The position numbers were made by a program, and so were the translations under genes. Below are positions 8,485 through 16,733 of a stretch of DNA of 64,000 nucleotides, in pieces. The DNA is from Bog-473 sp963755495 (GTDB lineage Bacteria; Actinomycetota; Acidimicrobiia; Acidimicrobiales; RAAP-2), in the NCBI GenBank assembly GCA_963755495.1, contig CAVWJS010000006.1, positions 1,116,001-1,180,000 on the forward strand. The letters run 5' to 3'. Below the pieces are notes generated by a model, which saw only the letters and a list, made by a program, of their open reading frames with translations, had not been told where the DNA came from and did no database searches. Position 1 is the first letter of the stretch. The number at the start of each line of letters is the position of its first letter.

Positions 8485-9027
8485 TACTTGTAAGCCTTCG
8501 CTTTCCGACTTTCACAAATCTTCGTAATGCCTAGAACCAAGGGGACAACTGAAATCCTCCCCCATCTCCTCGCAGAGCGCACGCTGTCCGCCCCCGGAAA
8601 AGCTGTTAAAGGATATTGATCTCTCAAATTTACAGTACAAGGGAGTGCGCACTACATTGGCTCGAGCTGGGAGCTTACTCACGAATACTTCGCCGAATGC
8701 CACCCTCGTGCGGTGACTCGATCAAGGTCCGAGGTACAGCTTGATAGGTCGACTCCGTACTCGAAGGAATGACCTAACTCAGTGCAGACGTCAGTCCAGT
8801 CCGAATCGAACGTGATTTGGAGCAAATCGCTATATCCCTCTCAAGGGACAGGTGGTTTCTCGTTATTCTGAGAAACGGCCATTAGAGCCCTCGGGTTTGA
8901 TAGCGCCGTCTGTCCGCTTGTCGACGACGCAAGTGGGAGAGGGAAATGGCTCCGCTTGGCAAGCGAGATTGCGAAAGCCTCATCTTAGCGATGAAAGCAT
9001 GCAATCTCCGATCCGTAGTACTGGCCT
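8485..9027. other. Intergenic region between P450 and flippase genes
   Basis: A 540-bp stretch without a supported gene. It is lower in GC than the P450 gene and holds short frames only. It lies between divergent genes, so promoters of both are expected here, but I could not single out reliable -35/-10 pairs. Confidence 0.4.
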
Positions 9028-10653
9028 ATGACGGAGCAGACAGACTCTGTTCCCAAAGGTAAGCGGGAACCTGCTCATGCAGATAAAAGCAAGCGGACGT
9101 CAGCCCACACAATAGTTACAGGAGCACTCTGGAATAATCTGTCATCTATTATCCCGATCGGGGTAAATATTTTCATGACCCCGTTTCTAATTCATGGATT
9201 CGGAGTTCGGCGCTGGGGGCTTCTCGCTTTAGCGGGCTCTATAAGCGTCTTCCTTGGACCGCTGGGCGGGGGCCTCGGAGGTTCCCTCGGTAGGTACTTT
9301 GCCCTCTATGCTGCAAAAGACGATAAGATAAAGACAACTCAGACTTTGCTTACAATCTCGGGTCTTCTCCTAGCGCTTGGTTTAGTTGCAACGGCGCTGT
9401 CATGGTGGCTTGCGCCACCTGTCATGTCGCTCTTTCACGTGGAGGGCAGCCTCAGACCACAAGGGGTCTTCTTAATTAGGACCCTTGGCATACTTGTAAT
9501 GACCGGGTTTCTGCACAATGCCTTCGCGTCCGTGGTTAACGCAAGGCAACGTTACGCGTTCACAAGTATGACCTCGATTGTTGTTTTCGGCGCTGGCTCT
9601 CTAGGTCTCGTTATCTGTGTCGAGTTTCACGCTGGTCTTCAGGGGGTCGCGCTAGTTTATGTTGCACAGCAGGTACTCGCGTCTGCGTTTACGGTCCCAT
9701 TGGCGTCTAAATACATGTCGAGAAAGGGCTTACGAATACTCAGTTGGCCGGAAGTTAAGGAAATTGCGCGCTATTCTGCGAGCGTTCAACTGACGGCACT
9801 TATCGGCCTCGTGAATAATGAGATCGATAGCCTCCTCATCGGTGCTTTCTTTAGGCTTAGAGCGGTGGCATTTTATAACGTTGGGAGTAATCTTTCGAAC
9901 GCAGTTCGCAACCTTACTTTCAATCTTCTAAGCTCCTCTCGGGGTGCATCTGACTCGAACATTCGCTACCGCCGGCGATGATGTGCGGTGGAGACGTTGA
10001 TCGCTTACAACGAGCGTGGGTAATCCTATCGACTGGAATTAGCGTGGTGGCCCTAGGCTCGGTCTACTTTATGATCGTTGTATGGCTGGGGCCGCAATTC
10101 TCGATAGGTGGAGAGATTGCAGTAGTGGCCATGGCGGGCAATCTCGTCAACCTTTGGACGGGGGTGCTAACCCAATTTTTATCAGCTGTCGGGCGCCCCG
10201 ATGTGGAAGTCCGCTACGCACTCGTCGCAATGGGGACAAATATCGTCGCAACGGCCGCGCTGCTGAATTCTCGGACCTCTCGGAGTTACAGGAGGCAGCA
10301 CTGTGGCGGCCATATTTGCAAGCCTCCTGCTTGTGAGGATCGCTCGACGATTCTATCGTTCCGATATCACGCACTTCCTCAGAGATGTCCCCATACTTCC
10401 TGGTCTTCTTGCTTGCGCCTTTACGATCAGTGTGGAGGCGATTATGGAGCCGCACCTCCCGCAGGGCGTCTTTGGACTTCTGCTGACTGGTATACCGGCC
10501 TTAGGTGGAATCGCTGTCTATGGTGCTGGGGTACTCGGGAAGCGATCACCGGCATTCCTAAGGGCTCTCGTCTTCCGGCCGTTCAACATTTCCCTGCTAG
10601 CAGAATTAGCTTTTGGCTCACAAACCGTCGGGAACGAAGGACGGCCGAACTAG
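9028..10653 (+). pseudogene. Polysaccharide flippase (Wzx/MATE-like), frameshifted
   Basis: The intact N-terminal 300 residues show the Wzx-type pattern: GALWNNLSSIIPIGVNIFMTPFL, then repeated membrane helices and NNEIDSLLIGAFF. Such proteins flip lipid-linked glycans across the membrane. The frame breaks near 9945-10000, continues in another frame as LQRAWVILSTG...WLGPQF to about 10260, breaks again, and ends in the original frame as LLLVRIARRFYRSDITHFLRDV...FLRALVF (10303-10653). Together they would give a full-length protein of about 540 residues with some 12-14 helices. GC content is clearly below the neighbours, which suggests horizontal transfer. The C-terminal part resembles that of the second flippase at 33787-35306. 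Confidence 0.75.
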
Positions 10654-10888
10654 GCGTTTAGCTCATGAACCGTCGAGAACGTGCGGCGATCGCTTGCAGC
10701 GAAGGGCTCTAACCCAGCCTGAACCGAGAAGGATTCTATTGGGTCCTCCACGGAGGCCGCCTTGGTGGGCTGGTGCATATGCTGAATAATCAGGTGCTCA
10801 GCAAAGAGCCCTATGGCGCTATATTCACGGCTGTCTATGCGGAGGTTCTTATTGCCGGCGTCAGTAAGACCAAGTCGGCGACCATCCG

Positions 10889-11647
10889 TTAAGGCTGTCC
10901 CTCGCCTGCAATCCGACGGCCAAAGTACTTCCGAGCGTCCTTCCGTCGTCGCGTGAGAACATAGACCGCCTGCTCGACATCTCGAAGAAGTCGCTCGATC
11001 CGCCGCGCAGGCCGTGAATTATCCGGCGAGTCCGTCCTGAGAAGATCGCGCTTCATAACCCGACGTCGCTGTTCGTTCGGCATCGCACTGTAATGCCGAA
11101 AGTTGCCTACAGCTCCCCCCATAGCATTCCAGGTTTGGTCGATAAAGGCTGTCCCATCGAGCCATTCAGTCCTCCGCTCGGAGCGGTATGGTCTGACGGT
11201 CGTATACCCAAGAAGGTCGAGAACCTGAAGGTTATCCCACATCCCAGGCTCACCCTCGGCAGTGTGGTTCCACACCGCCTCAAGAAACGCCTTGGATCGA
11301 TCACCAGACCGGAGGAACCAGACACCGGTGTTGACCGCACGTTCGCGCTCCGACACCACCTGCTCAACCATGCCTTGAAAGTGATTAACCGGCACGGCAT
11401 CCGCTATGTCTAAAGAAGGATCCAGGATCAGAATGTCACTGTCGATCCACAGAGCCTGATCATAAGTTTCAAGCAGACGTTGCAACAGGACTACCTTGCC
11501 CCATGACGGCGCCCGGCCGCCCGCGTTCCCGGATCCCACCACTAGGTCGTAGCCATGTCGTTCCGCATAAGGACGGAACGTCTGAAGGGCAAGATCGAGA
11601 ACGGGCCGCATCGGGCCGGTTCCGATTGTTGCGAGTGCCTTACTCAC
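10889..11647 (-). CDS. Glycosyltransferase with DSD motif (GT34-like)
   Basis: About 252 residues from the GTG at 11647; the frame is open to 11968 but the extra N terminus looks non-coding. It begins KALATIGTGPMRPVLDLALQ and continues YAERHGYDLVVGSG, SWGKVVLLQRLLETYDQALWIDSDILI (DxD at about 69-71), NTGVWFLRSG and WDNLQVLDLL. This is the layout of galactosyl/mannosyltransferases of the GMA12/MNN10 (GT34) type, where the DxD binds metal and nucleotide sugar. The C-terminal tail is basic. It sits between a broken flippase and a mini-protein gene, without an operon partner. Acceptor unknown. Confidence 0.7.
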   Translation of the reverse strand: MSKALATIGTGPMRPVLDLALQTFRPYAERHGYDLVVGSGNAGGRAPSWGKVVLLQRLLETYDQALWIDSDILILDPSLDIADAVPVNHFQGMVEQVVSERERAVNTGVWFLRSGDRSKAFLEAVWNHTAEGEPGMWDNLQVLDLLGYTTVRPYRSERRTEWLDGTAFIDQTWNAMGGAVGNFRHYSAMPNEQRRRVMKRDLLRTDSPDNSRPARRIERLLRDVEQAVYVLTRRRKDARKYFGRRIAGEGQP

Positions 11648-12075
11648 GTCCCAGAAGGTATCAGTGGTAGGGATAGAGCCTCGATCCCTACCCGACAATA
11701 GGATCAAAAGTGGCGCTGATGGAAGAAAACTTCCTCCCGCGAACCCCTGAGCACCACCCGCCAGCGTTACACGCACCTCGGCTGGAGGCAGCGTTCCGCC
11801 TCCGTGACAAGGGAGGCCAGGCCTTGGGTCACACGTCGGCTCGAATCGATATTGGGTGGCCCAGGCTCCTCGAGCTTCAGCAGAGCCGCCGAGGCTCGCG
11901 GTGGTCTTGATCTCCTTCGTCGGTGCGCCAGTGCCTCTGGACCTGATTACCGCAGCAGGACAGACCATGATGACTCATGGGGGGCGCCGTCCTGAACGCC
12001 AGCTGACGAAGTTTGTAAACCGCTCTCGGCGGTAATAGTCCTGGTACTGCGCCTAACCAGCATGAGGGGGGCAGA
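11648..12075. other. Intergenic region, no recognised gene
   Basis: This stretch lies before the glycosyltransferase start on the minus strand and before mini-protein copy 3 on the plus strand. Frames are open on both strands but show no family motif. A GAGGGGGGCAG Shine-Dalgarno-like sequence at its end (about 12063-12073) serves copy 3. Confidence 0.4.
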
Positions 12076-12330
12076 ATGATGCACGTCGGAAACTACGGGA
12101 ACGGGCTTGGTCGTCACCGATATGGACCATGCCACCGCTGCGGCTGGAGAGGCCCCGTAAGCAAGGTTCACCTCACGGATCGGATGTTCCAACCCTCGAT
12201 GAGAGGCTACGGACGGCTGTGCCGGGAATGCCGCGACCAGTTGTTCCATGGCCATCTCCCGCATCTCCACGCGTACAAGGCGCGACGTGTGCTGGATCAC
12301 AACACGGAACGGCGCCGGCACGTCGCCTGA
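12076..12330 (+). CDS. CHRCGWRG double-CxxC mini-protein, copy 3
   Basis: An 84-residue protein starting at ATG 12076, preceded by a strong purine-rich ribosome binding site. It has PCHRCGWRGPVSKV, DRMFQ, GRLCREC and QLFHGH, aligning over its length with the proteins at 6240 and 6741. The two CxxC pairs suggest one structural zinc. Its last 20 residues are rich in Arg and His. It converges on the lasso-peptide kinase gene with a 57-bp gap. No c-di-GMP aptamer was seen upstream, so regulation differs from copy 2. Function unknown. Confidence 0.65.
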   Translation: MMHVGNYGNGLGRHRYGPCHRCGWRGPVSKVHLTDRMFQPSMRGYGRLCRECRDQLFHGHLPHLHAYKARRVLDHNTERRRHVA

Positions 12331-12387
12331 TTTTCACGGCCCGGAACTTGACGTTCCGGAACTTCGCTTCACCGGAAAAAAACGACG

Positions 12388-13380
12388 TCAACTCCGAGTC
12401 GATACTCCCCATTCGGACCACTGGATCGCCTCGAGGATCTGATCGGGTAGATCCCCCGCAAATGGTGGCCCCCAGGGCACCGACACTTCGAATATCGGCA
12501 GAGCTCCCACGATGTTGCCGACATCGGTGAACTGTTGGCGCAACTGGGAGCGATCTCGCCACCCTTCGATCCTTTGCAAACGATTCAGCCACAAGCTGGC
12601 GACCCCGACCTCTAAGGCACATGCCCTCACCTGGGAGCTCTCTCGGTCGGGTCTTGGCAGGATTACGGCGCGTAGGGGTATCCGATCGATTGCTGAGTGA
12701 ACAGGCGTCACCCCATGCCGATCGTCGGCGGTCATTCTCACCGCCGTTTCCGAGTCGAATCGTTGCGCCAAAGACGCTGATTTCTCCCGAAGTCGGATTT
12801 CGGTCCCTGAGCGCACGCAGTAGACCTGCTGGGATCCCCCCGTGCCGGCGAACTCCAGGGGCAGCACATCGTCGGTCACGAGGGGTGCTCCCGTAGCGCA
12901 GAAGAGGGCAGCCAGTGTCGACTTTCCTTGCCCCGAGGCCCCGACGAAGGCCAATGCGGCACCGTCTATCTCCACGGCGCTTCCGTGAAGTACCGAGAAT
13001 CCAGCCATTGTGAGGAGGAATGCGACGACCGTTCCAGGAAGGATTATTGGAATGAGCTCCAACCGTCCTGATGCGGCGGGGCGACAAGTGACGTGCTTGA
13101 GATCAGCATCGATCAAGAAGTCGGCGATGAGGGGCATGCGGGCCACATATCCGTCATCGACTCGACAGAAGGTGTAGTGAACGTAACCATCTACGACGAG
13201 CTCAGCGACTATCTGTTCCGACGGACGCTCGACAGGGAGGATCATCTCGTCTCCCCACGAGAAAGTGACGTCGGCCCTCGCGGGATCGCTAAGTTTGGAC
13301 TCCGGTGCAGAGAGAGCAATTTCTGACGCAACTATCAAACCGGAACACTCGTAGAGACGCACCGTAGAACTATTCGGCAT
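12388..13380 (-). CDS. HPr-kinase-like lasso peptide kinase
   Basis: A 330-residue protein with an HprK-type nucleotide site. The P-loop is GASGQGKST (residues 147-155), preceded by LHGSAVEIDG and followed by PLVTDDVLPL, the DD pair expected in HPr-kinase-like enzymes. The first 110 residues are a variable N-terminal region. It is the last gene of the lasso operon and overlaps the end of the B2 gene by 11 nt. In known lasso systems (PadeK for paeninodin, ThcoK) such kinases phosphorylate the C-terminal Ser of the precursor. The precursor here also ends in Ser, so the same reaction is inferred. A role in another modification cannot be excluded. Confidence 0.82.
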   Translation of the reverse strand: MPNSSTVRLYECSGLIVASEIALSAPESKLSDPARADVTFSWGDEMILPVERPSEQIVAELVVDGYVHYTFCRVDDGYVARMPLIADFLIDADLKHVTCRPAASGRLELIPIILPGTVVAFLLTMAGFSVLHGSAVEIDGAALAFVGASGQGKSTLAALFCATGAPLVTDDVLPLEFAGTGGSQQVYCVRSGTEIRLREKSASLAQRFDSETAVRMTADDRHGVTPVHSAIDRIPLRAVILPRPDRESSQVRACALEVGVASLWLNRLQRIEGWRDRSQLRQQFTDVGNIVGALPIFEVSVPWGPPFAGDLPDQILEAIQWSEWGVSTRS

Positions 13381-14136
13381 CCGTAGCCGATCTGAACGGC
13401 GTCATACCCGGCAACGCGTTGAACGACAAACCTTCGGCCTCGACCCAGGCATGGGCAATCGTTTCTTTCGTATCCAGCATCCCCAGCCTAAGGATGGGGC
13501 TCCGGCGACGGATAAACCAACCAAATACCAATGCCTGGCGGAGGCATGTTGCGTCGTAGAGCCATCGGTCCATTACCCACTGCACGGCCCACAGCATGCG
13601 CTGTTCACGTTCGGACAGACGTCCCACGGTCTCGGCGTTCACCGCCGGCTCTGCGGGTCGGTCCGTGGCCACCAAAGGAACCCCTAACCATCGTGCGAGA
13701 TGGGAGACATCAGTTATCTTCAAACCGATTTCCACCGCCAGCAACGCAAGCGTGGCCTGGGTCGTGCCCCAGCGGTCTATCCAGGATTTACGGAGCCAGG
13801 ACTGCGCGACAGCGGTAATTCCCGCCATCGTCGGACGCCGGCTCCGTGCCATCCGCTTAGTCGTCAGACCGTTGACCGTTGAGATGACGCTGTCAATATC
13901 GTCAACTGCCGTCGTAAGCGGAATCCCCAGCCTGAGTGATAACTCGTTTGCCGCAAGCGTTGGATTGCTTTCACGGTTCAACACCTCAACGATGCGGGTA
14001 GCGGCATCGTCAAGCTTCAAATAGGTTCCCGACGGGATGTGGAGAAGGACCGTCTGGCTCGAGATGTCCGTGGAAAGAACGACATCTTGGGCGCGCCAGG
14101 TCCCCGACCGAGGATCACCTCGATCGGGAAATCCAC
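13370..14136 (-). CDS. Lasso peptide B2 protease with N-terminal RRE-like region; start unresolved
   Basis: The C-terminal part is a transglutaminase-like leader protease: DATCLRQAL supplies the catalytic Cys and IAHAWVE the His (residues 159 and 190 counted from the TTG at 14020). The third residue of the triad is not obvious, because FNALPG stands where an Asp is common. Upstream of that TTG the same frame encodes a PqqD-like RRE segment (DVVLSTDISSQTVLL, then SGTYLKLDDAATRIV), so 14020 is too late a start. No ATG or GTG is in frame. A one-base deletion near 14084-14087 would join it to a GTG at 14136. Overall a B1-B2 fusion, expected to cut the leader before ring closure. The end overlaps the kinase gene. 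Confidence 0.78.
14103..14128 (-). other. Stable RNA hairpin just after the lasso precursor gene
   Basis: CCCGATCGAGG and CCTCGGTCGGG form an 11-bp stem with a TGAT loop, 24 nt after the precursor stop. There is no U-run, so it is not a classical terminator. It could stabilise the precursor end of the mRNA or partly attenuate expression of B2 and the kinase. If B2 starts at 14136, it lies at the beginning of that coding region. Confidence 0.5.
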
Positions 14137-14151
14137 CTGGTGCGCGGCTAA

Positions 14152-14295
14152 TCAGCTGCCGTGATGGTGATGAGGATGGGTGTTGCCTTCCCCAGAGTGG
14201 GGGAAGTCGAAAAAGATGCCCGGCTTCGACTGCGTCATGTCCGTCACCTCGCCCAAGACTGTGATCTCAGGCGCCTCGTAAGTCTCTTCTGCCAT
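14152..14295 (-). CDS. Lasso peptide precursor (A), His-rich core
   Basis: A 47-residue precursor starting at ATG 14295 after a GGAAGGGG ribosome binding site. The leader (residues 1-22) has the lasso signature YEAP (Tyr6, Pro9), LG (14-15) and Thr21 at position -2. The core (23-47) begins SKPGIFFD and ends HPHHHHGS. Ser1 and Asp8 of the core fit an 8-residue macrolactam ring, leaving a 17-residue tail with six His residues (one at 11, one at 18, four at 20-23) and a terminal Ser25. It lies between the cyclase and B2 genes of the same operon. Ring size and cleavage are predicted by the family rules; the His run suggests metal binding. Confidence 0.88.
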   Translation of the reverse strand: MAEETYEAPEITVLGEVTDMTQSKPGIFFDFPHSGEGNTHPHHHHGS

Positions 14296-14364
14296 TTTCT
14301 TTTCCCCTTCCAACCGTGAATGGCTCATGGTAATCACGCCCGCCCGAACTGACCAGCATTGGAG

Positions 14365-14381
14365 AGGGGGAAGATCCCCCT
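14365..14381 (-). other. Hairpin at the cyclase stop, upstream of the precursor
   Basis: AGGGGGA and TCCCCCT pair with a 3-nt loop, beginning inside the cyclase stop codon and ending about 70 nt before the precursor ATG. Together with the hairpin at 14103-14128 it brackets the precursor message. It may mark an RNA processing or stability boundary; there is no U-run. Confidence 0.4.
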
Positions 14382-15606
14382 AGGGGAATTGTGGGAGGTC
14401 CGTCGGCAGGTGAGCCGCATCGGGTGTTCGGGGTCCACGGTTCGCCAACAACCATGCAGCCTGTAGTGGGATGGCAGACCCATACACCGGAACTGGCGCC
14501 AGCCATTCCTGCCGCAAGGCGTCCGGGTCGACCAGGTCCCTCTCGAAGGTGGCGCCATCCCATTCGTGTGCAAAGGTCCTGCTGGCAGGGCCCCAGAAGA
14601 CCCCTCCGAACGTCGCCTTGCTGGTGCGGGCGAGTATCGGCCCCGGCAACACCCCGGAAAAGAGCGTCGACATCACCTCCGTCCGATCACCGCGGCCGAA
14701 AGTGCCGCCCCAAGCTCCTAAGGCGGCCAGAAACCGCTCGTCGAGAAATGGGGCAATGAAGTTGGTGCCCTCGAGAGCGCACAGCCTCTGGATCGTCCGG
14801 AGAGAGAGGTCAGTCGAGCGGCGGCGGCGATTCACCTGCTGATAGCGATCCCAGCGAAGAGGGTCGTCAGCACGATCAGCCGCCATTACGTGGGCCAAGT
14901 ATCGAAAGGCGTCAGGACGGATCCAGTGCTGGTACGGAGGCAGGTTCTGACGCCAGCGATAGCGGCGAAGAGCTCGGGGGACACATCCGAGGGCCAATCC
15001 GCGCAGATCCGATGAACGTGGAACCTTTCGGTCACGAATCGTCGACCACAGCCGGCCGTAAGGCCAAAGCCCGAACGCCTCGTCACCGCCCTCGCCGGTG
15101 AGGAACGACCCGCCTGCCCCTATCCGCATCATTGGACGCAAGGCGTACGCGGGCGCCGGCCATAGCAAACCCAGTTGCCTAAGAACCGAGGTCGCTTCAT
15201 CACCAAGCAAGTCGAGGTCAGTGCCGGGGCGAATGATCTCCCAATTGCGCACCCCGATCGTGCGTGCCACTTCTTCCTGCCACTCGGACTCGTCGCTCGC
15301 CTCGTCGTCGCTCCAGCGCGCCGTCACCGCGAGCGGCTCGGGAAGGCCTTCGCTCCTGGCCACGTCTATGAGAAGGGCCAGGAGCGCCGAGGAGTCTCGG
15401 CCACCTGAAAAAGCCACCACGCAAGGCGGCGATGCCAGTAAAGGCCGGACGAGCGTCCGCAGCACCGCAATCGGGTCGTGACGACCGTCTCCGGCAAAAG
15501 TGGGTCCACTCACCTGCCCGACGACCACGCCTGAGGCCACCTCCAGCTCCGTCAGGCCCCCTGAATTTGCTGCTGGAAACCACGGACTTTCGAAGCGTCC
15601 CTTCAT
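14380..15606 (-). CDS. Lasso peptide cyclase (C), asparagine-synthetase-like
   Basis: ATP-dependent enzyme expected to adenylate the core Asp8 side chain and close the isopeptide ring on Ser1. It has the PP-loop SGGRDSSALLALL (about residue 67 from this start), SDDEASDESEWQEEVA, GEGGDEAFGLWPYG and a FIAPFLDERFLAAL motif, as in AsnB synthetase domains. The N-terminal amidotransferase-like domain usual in AsnB and many lasso cyclases is almost absent: only 65-95 residues precede the PP-loop. The start is uncertain: ATG 15606 (14 nt after the RRE gene), GTG 15627 or ATG 15690 (overlapping it by 71 nt). None has a good ribosome binding site. Confidence 0.88.
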   Translation of the reverse strand: MKGRFESPWFPAANSGGLTELEVASGVVVGQVSGPTFAGDGRHDPIAVLRTLVRPLLASPPCVVAFSGGRDSSALLALLIDVARSEGLPEPLAVTARWSDDEASDESEWQEEVARTIGVRNWEIIRPGTDLDLLGDEATSVLRQLGLLWPAPAYALRPMMRIGAGGSFLTGEGGDEAFGLWPYGRLWSTIRDRKVPRSSDLRGLALGCVPRALRRYRWRQNLPPYQHWIRPDAFRYLAHVMAADRADDPLRWDRYQQVNRRRRSTDLSLRTIQRLCALEGTNFIAPFLDERFLAALGAWGGTFGRGDRTEVMSTLFSGVLPGPILARTSKATFGGVFWGPASRTFAHEWDGATFERDLVDPDALRQEWLAPVPVYGSAIPLQAAWLLANRGPRTPDAAHLPTDLPQFP

Positions 15607-15619
15607 GGCGAGCTTCGGT

Positions 15620-15916
15620 TCAGGCACCGTGAACGAGAAGATCCCTCTCGGTGAGAGCGGCCAAAAATGACTGTGCGTCTGCCCTGGCATGCTGAGGTGT
15701 GATCTTGTAGCGCTGCGTCAAAGCCTCTACCAGGGCGTCTACGGTGGTTCCGCCTACAAGCCCTTCCCAGAGGTGCTTGGCCGTTCCATTGAGGGTGAGG
15801 TAGGTGGAAGTCGAAAGTTCGAGGATCACGAGCTCATCGCCGACTTCCCTCCAGACGACATCGTCGACCTTCAGTTGCAGCTTTTCGCCTGGTTCGTAAG
15901 TCATTGCACCGGTCAC
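15620..15916 (-). CDS. PqqD-like RRE protein (lasso B1)
   Basis: A 98-residue RiPP recognition element. The PqqD fold signature is DDVVWREVGDELVILEL, STYLTLNGTAKHLWE, then a helical region TVDALVEALTQRY and FLAALTERDLL. Such proteins bind the precursor leader through the YxxP motif and present it to B2 and the cyclase. The start is GTG 15916 or ATG 15904. It follows the permease gene by 16 nt. A second RRE-like segment is found at the N terminus of the B2 protein, so this cluster has two leader-binding modules, which is unusual. Confidence 0.87.
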   Translation of the reverse strand: MTGAMTYEPGEKLQLKVDDVVWREVGDELVILELSTSTYLTLNGTAKHLWEGLVGGTTVDALVEALTQRYKITPQHARADAQSFLAALTERDLLVHGA

Positions 15917-15932
15917 GTCGCTTGATCAGCCA

Positions 15933-16733
15933 TTAGAAGGTCCCAAGTGTGCCACGCCTTTGGGCAATCCTGAATGCCCGGCCGAGCAACCACGCCGAAA
16001 GCGGCAGAAGAGTAAGGGTGAAGCCGACCAGAATGAGCAAGTCCTTGAGGTAAGAAGTTGAGGGCTGGCCCGAAAGGGTGGCCGAACGTAGGGCTTCGAG
16101 GGAATACGTCAGAGGAGACAGGTGCGAAATAGCCTGAAGCCACCCCGGAAGCGTTCCAATCGGGAACAGGGTCCCGCTTAGAACGCTGATAATGCTGAGG
16201 GCTCCTACGACGATGGTGCCGCCCTGCTGAACCACAATGACCAGAGCTGCGCCGACGTTACCAATGGCGGCAAAAATTACGATAGTGAGAATGCTTACCG
16301 CGACCACAATGAACCCATTGAAATGAGTCACTCTGAGACCGATAGGGATCATCAAGAGGGCAACTATTATAGCCATTGCGATCGACTGGAGAAGCCCGTA
16401 GGCGGACCAACTAAGTCCGAGATAGATGCGTCGGATAGGAAGACTCGCTAAATATTCAAGCGTGCCCTGAACTTGCTCATTGCGGGTGGAGATAGATGTG
16501 CCGACCGACACTGGTTGCAGCACGGAGGCAAAGAGCAGACCAATAACGGTGAACCGGAAGTAAGCGACGTCATTTCCGGCGAATTGCCCCGTATTAACGA
16601 GGTTGGAAACGAAGCGAAAACTCAGCAGCCCCCAAAAGGAAGCGATGACACCTGAAATGAAACCAACGCGATAGGAGATCGCCGTCCGAAAGTCCTTTTT
16701 CGCAATGGCGACCACGATCTGCGGAAACTTCAT
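15933..16733 (-). CDS. ABC-2 type permease of the lasso operon
   Basis: A 266-residue membrane protein with six predicted helices. The ABC-2 features are a cytoplasmic N terminus (MKFPQIVVAIAKKDF), an RNEQVQGTLEYL coupling segment, and SVLSGTLFPIGTLPGWLQAISHLSPLTYSLEALR before the last helix. It starts at ATG 16733, overlapping the ATPase stop by ATGA. With the ATPase it probably exports the mature lasso peptide and so provides immunity. Many lasso clusters use a fused MsbA-type exporter (D protein); here the export unit is split into two genes. Confidence 0.88.
   Translation of the reverse strand: MKFPQIVVAIAKKDFRTAISYRVGFISGVIASFWGLLSFRFVSNLVNTGQFAGNDVAYFRFTVIGLLFASVLQPVSVGTSISTRNEQVQGTLEYLASLPIRRIYLGLSWSAYGLLQSIAMAIIVALLMIPIGLRVTHFNGFIVVAVSILTIVIFAAIGNVGAALVIVVQQGGTIVVGALSIISVLSGTLFPIGTLPGWLQAISHLSPLTYSLEALRSATLSGQPSTSYLKDLLILVGFTLTLLPLSAWLLGRAFRIAQRRGTLGTF

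Noticed and set aside
12173..13087. Minus-strand open frame of 304 codons
   Set aside because: It is a shifted frame of the lasso kinase gene and has the Arg/Gly-rich composition of an off-frame translation.
14152..14295. Alternative lasso ring through Glu14 of the core
   Set aside because: It would give a 14-residue ring, outside the 7-9 residues known, whereas Asp8 fits exactly.
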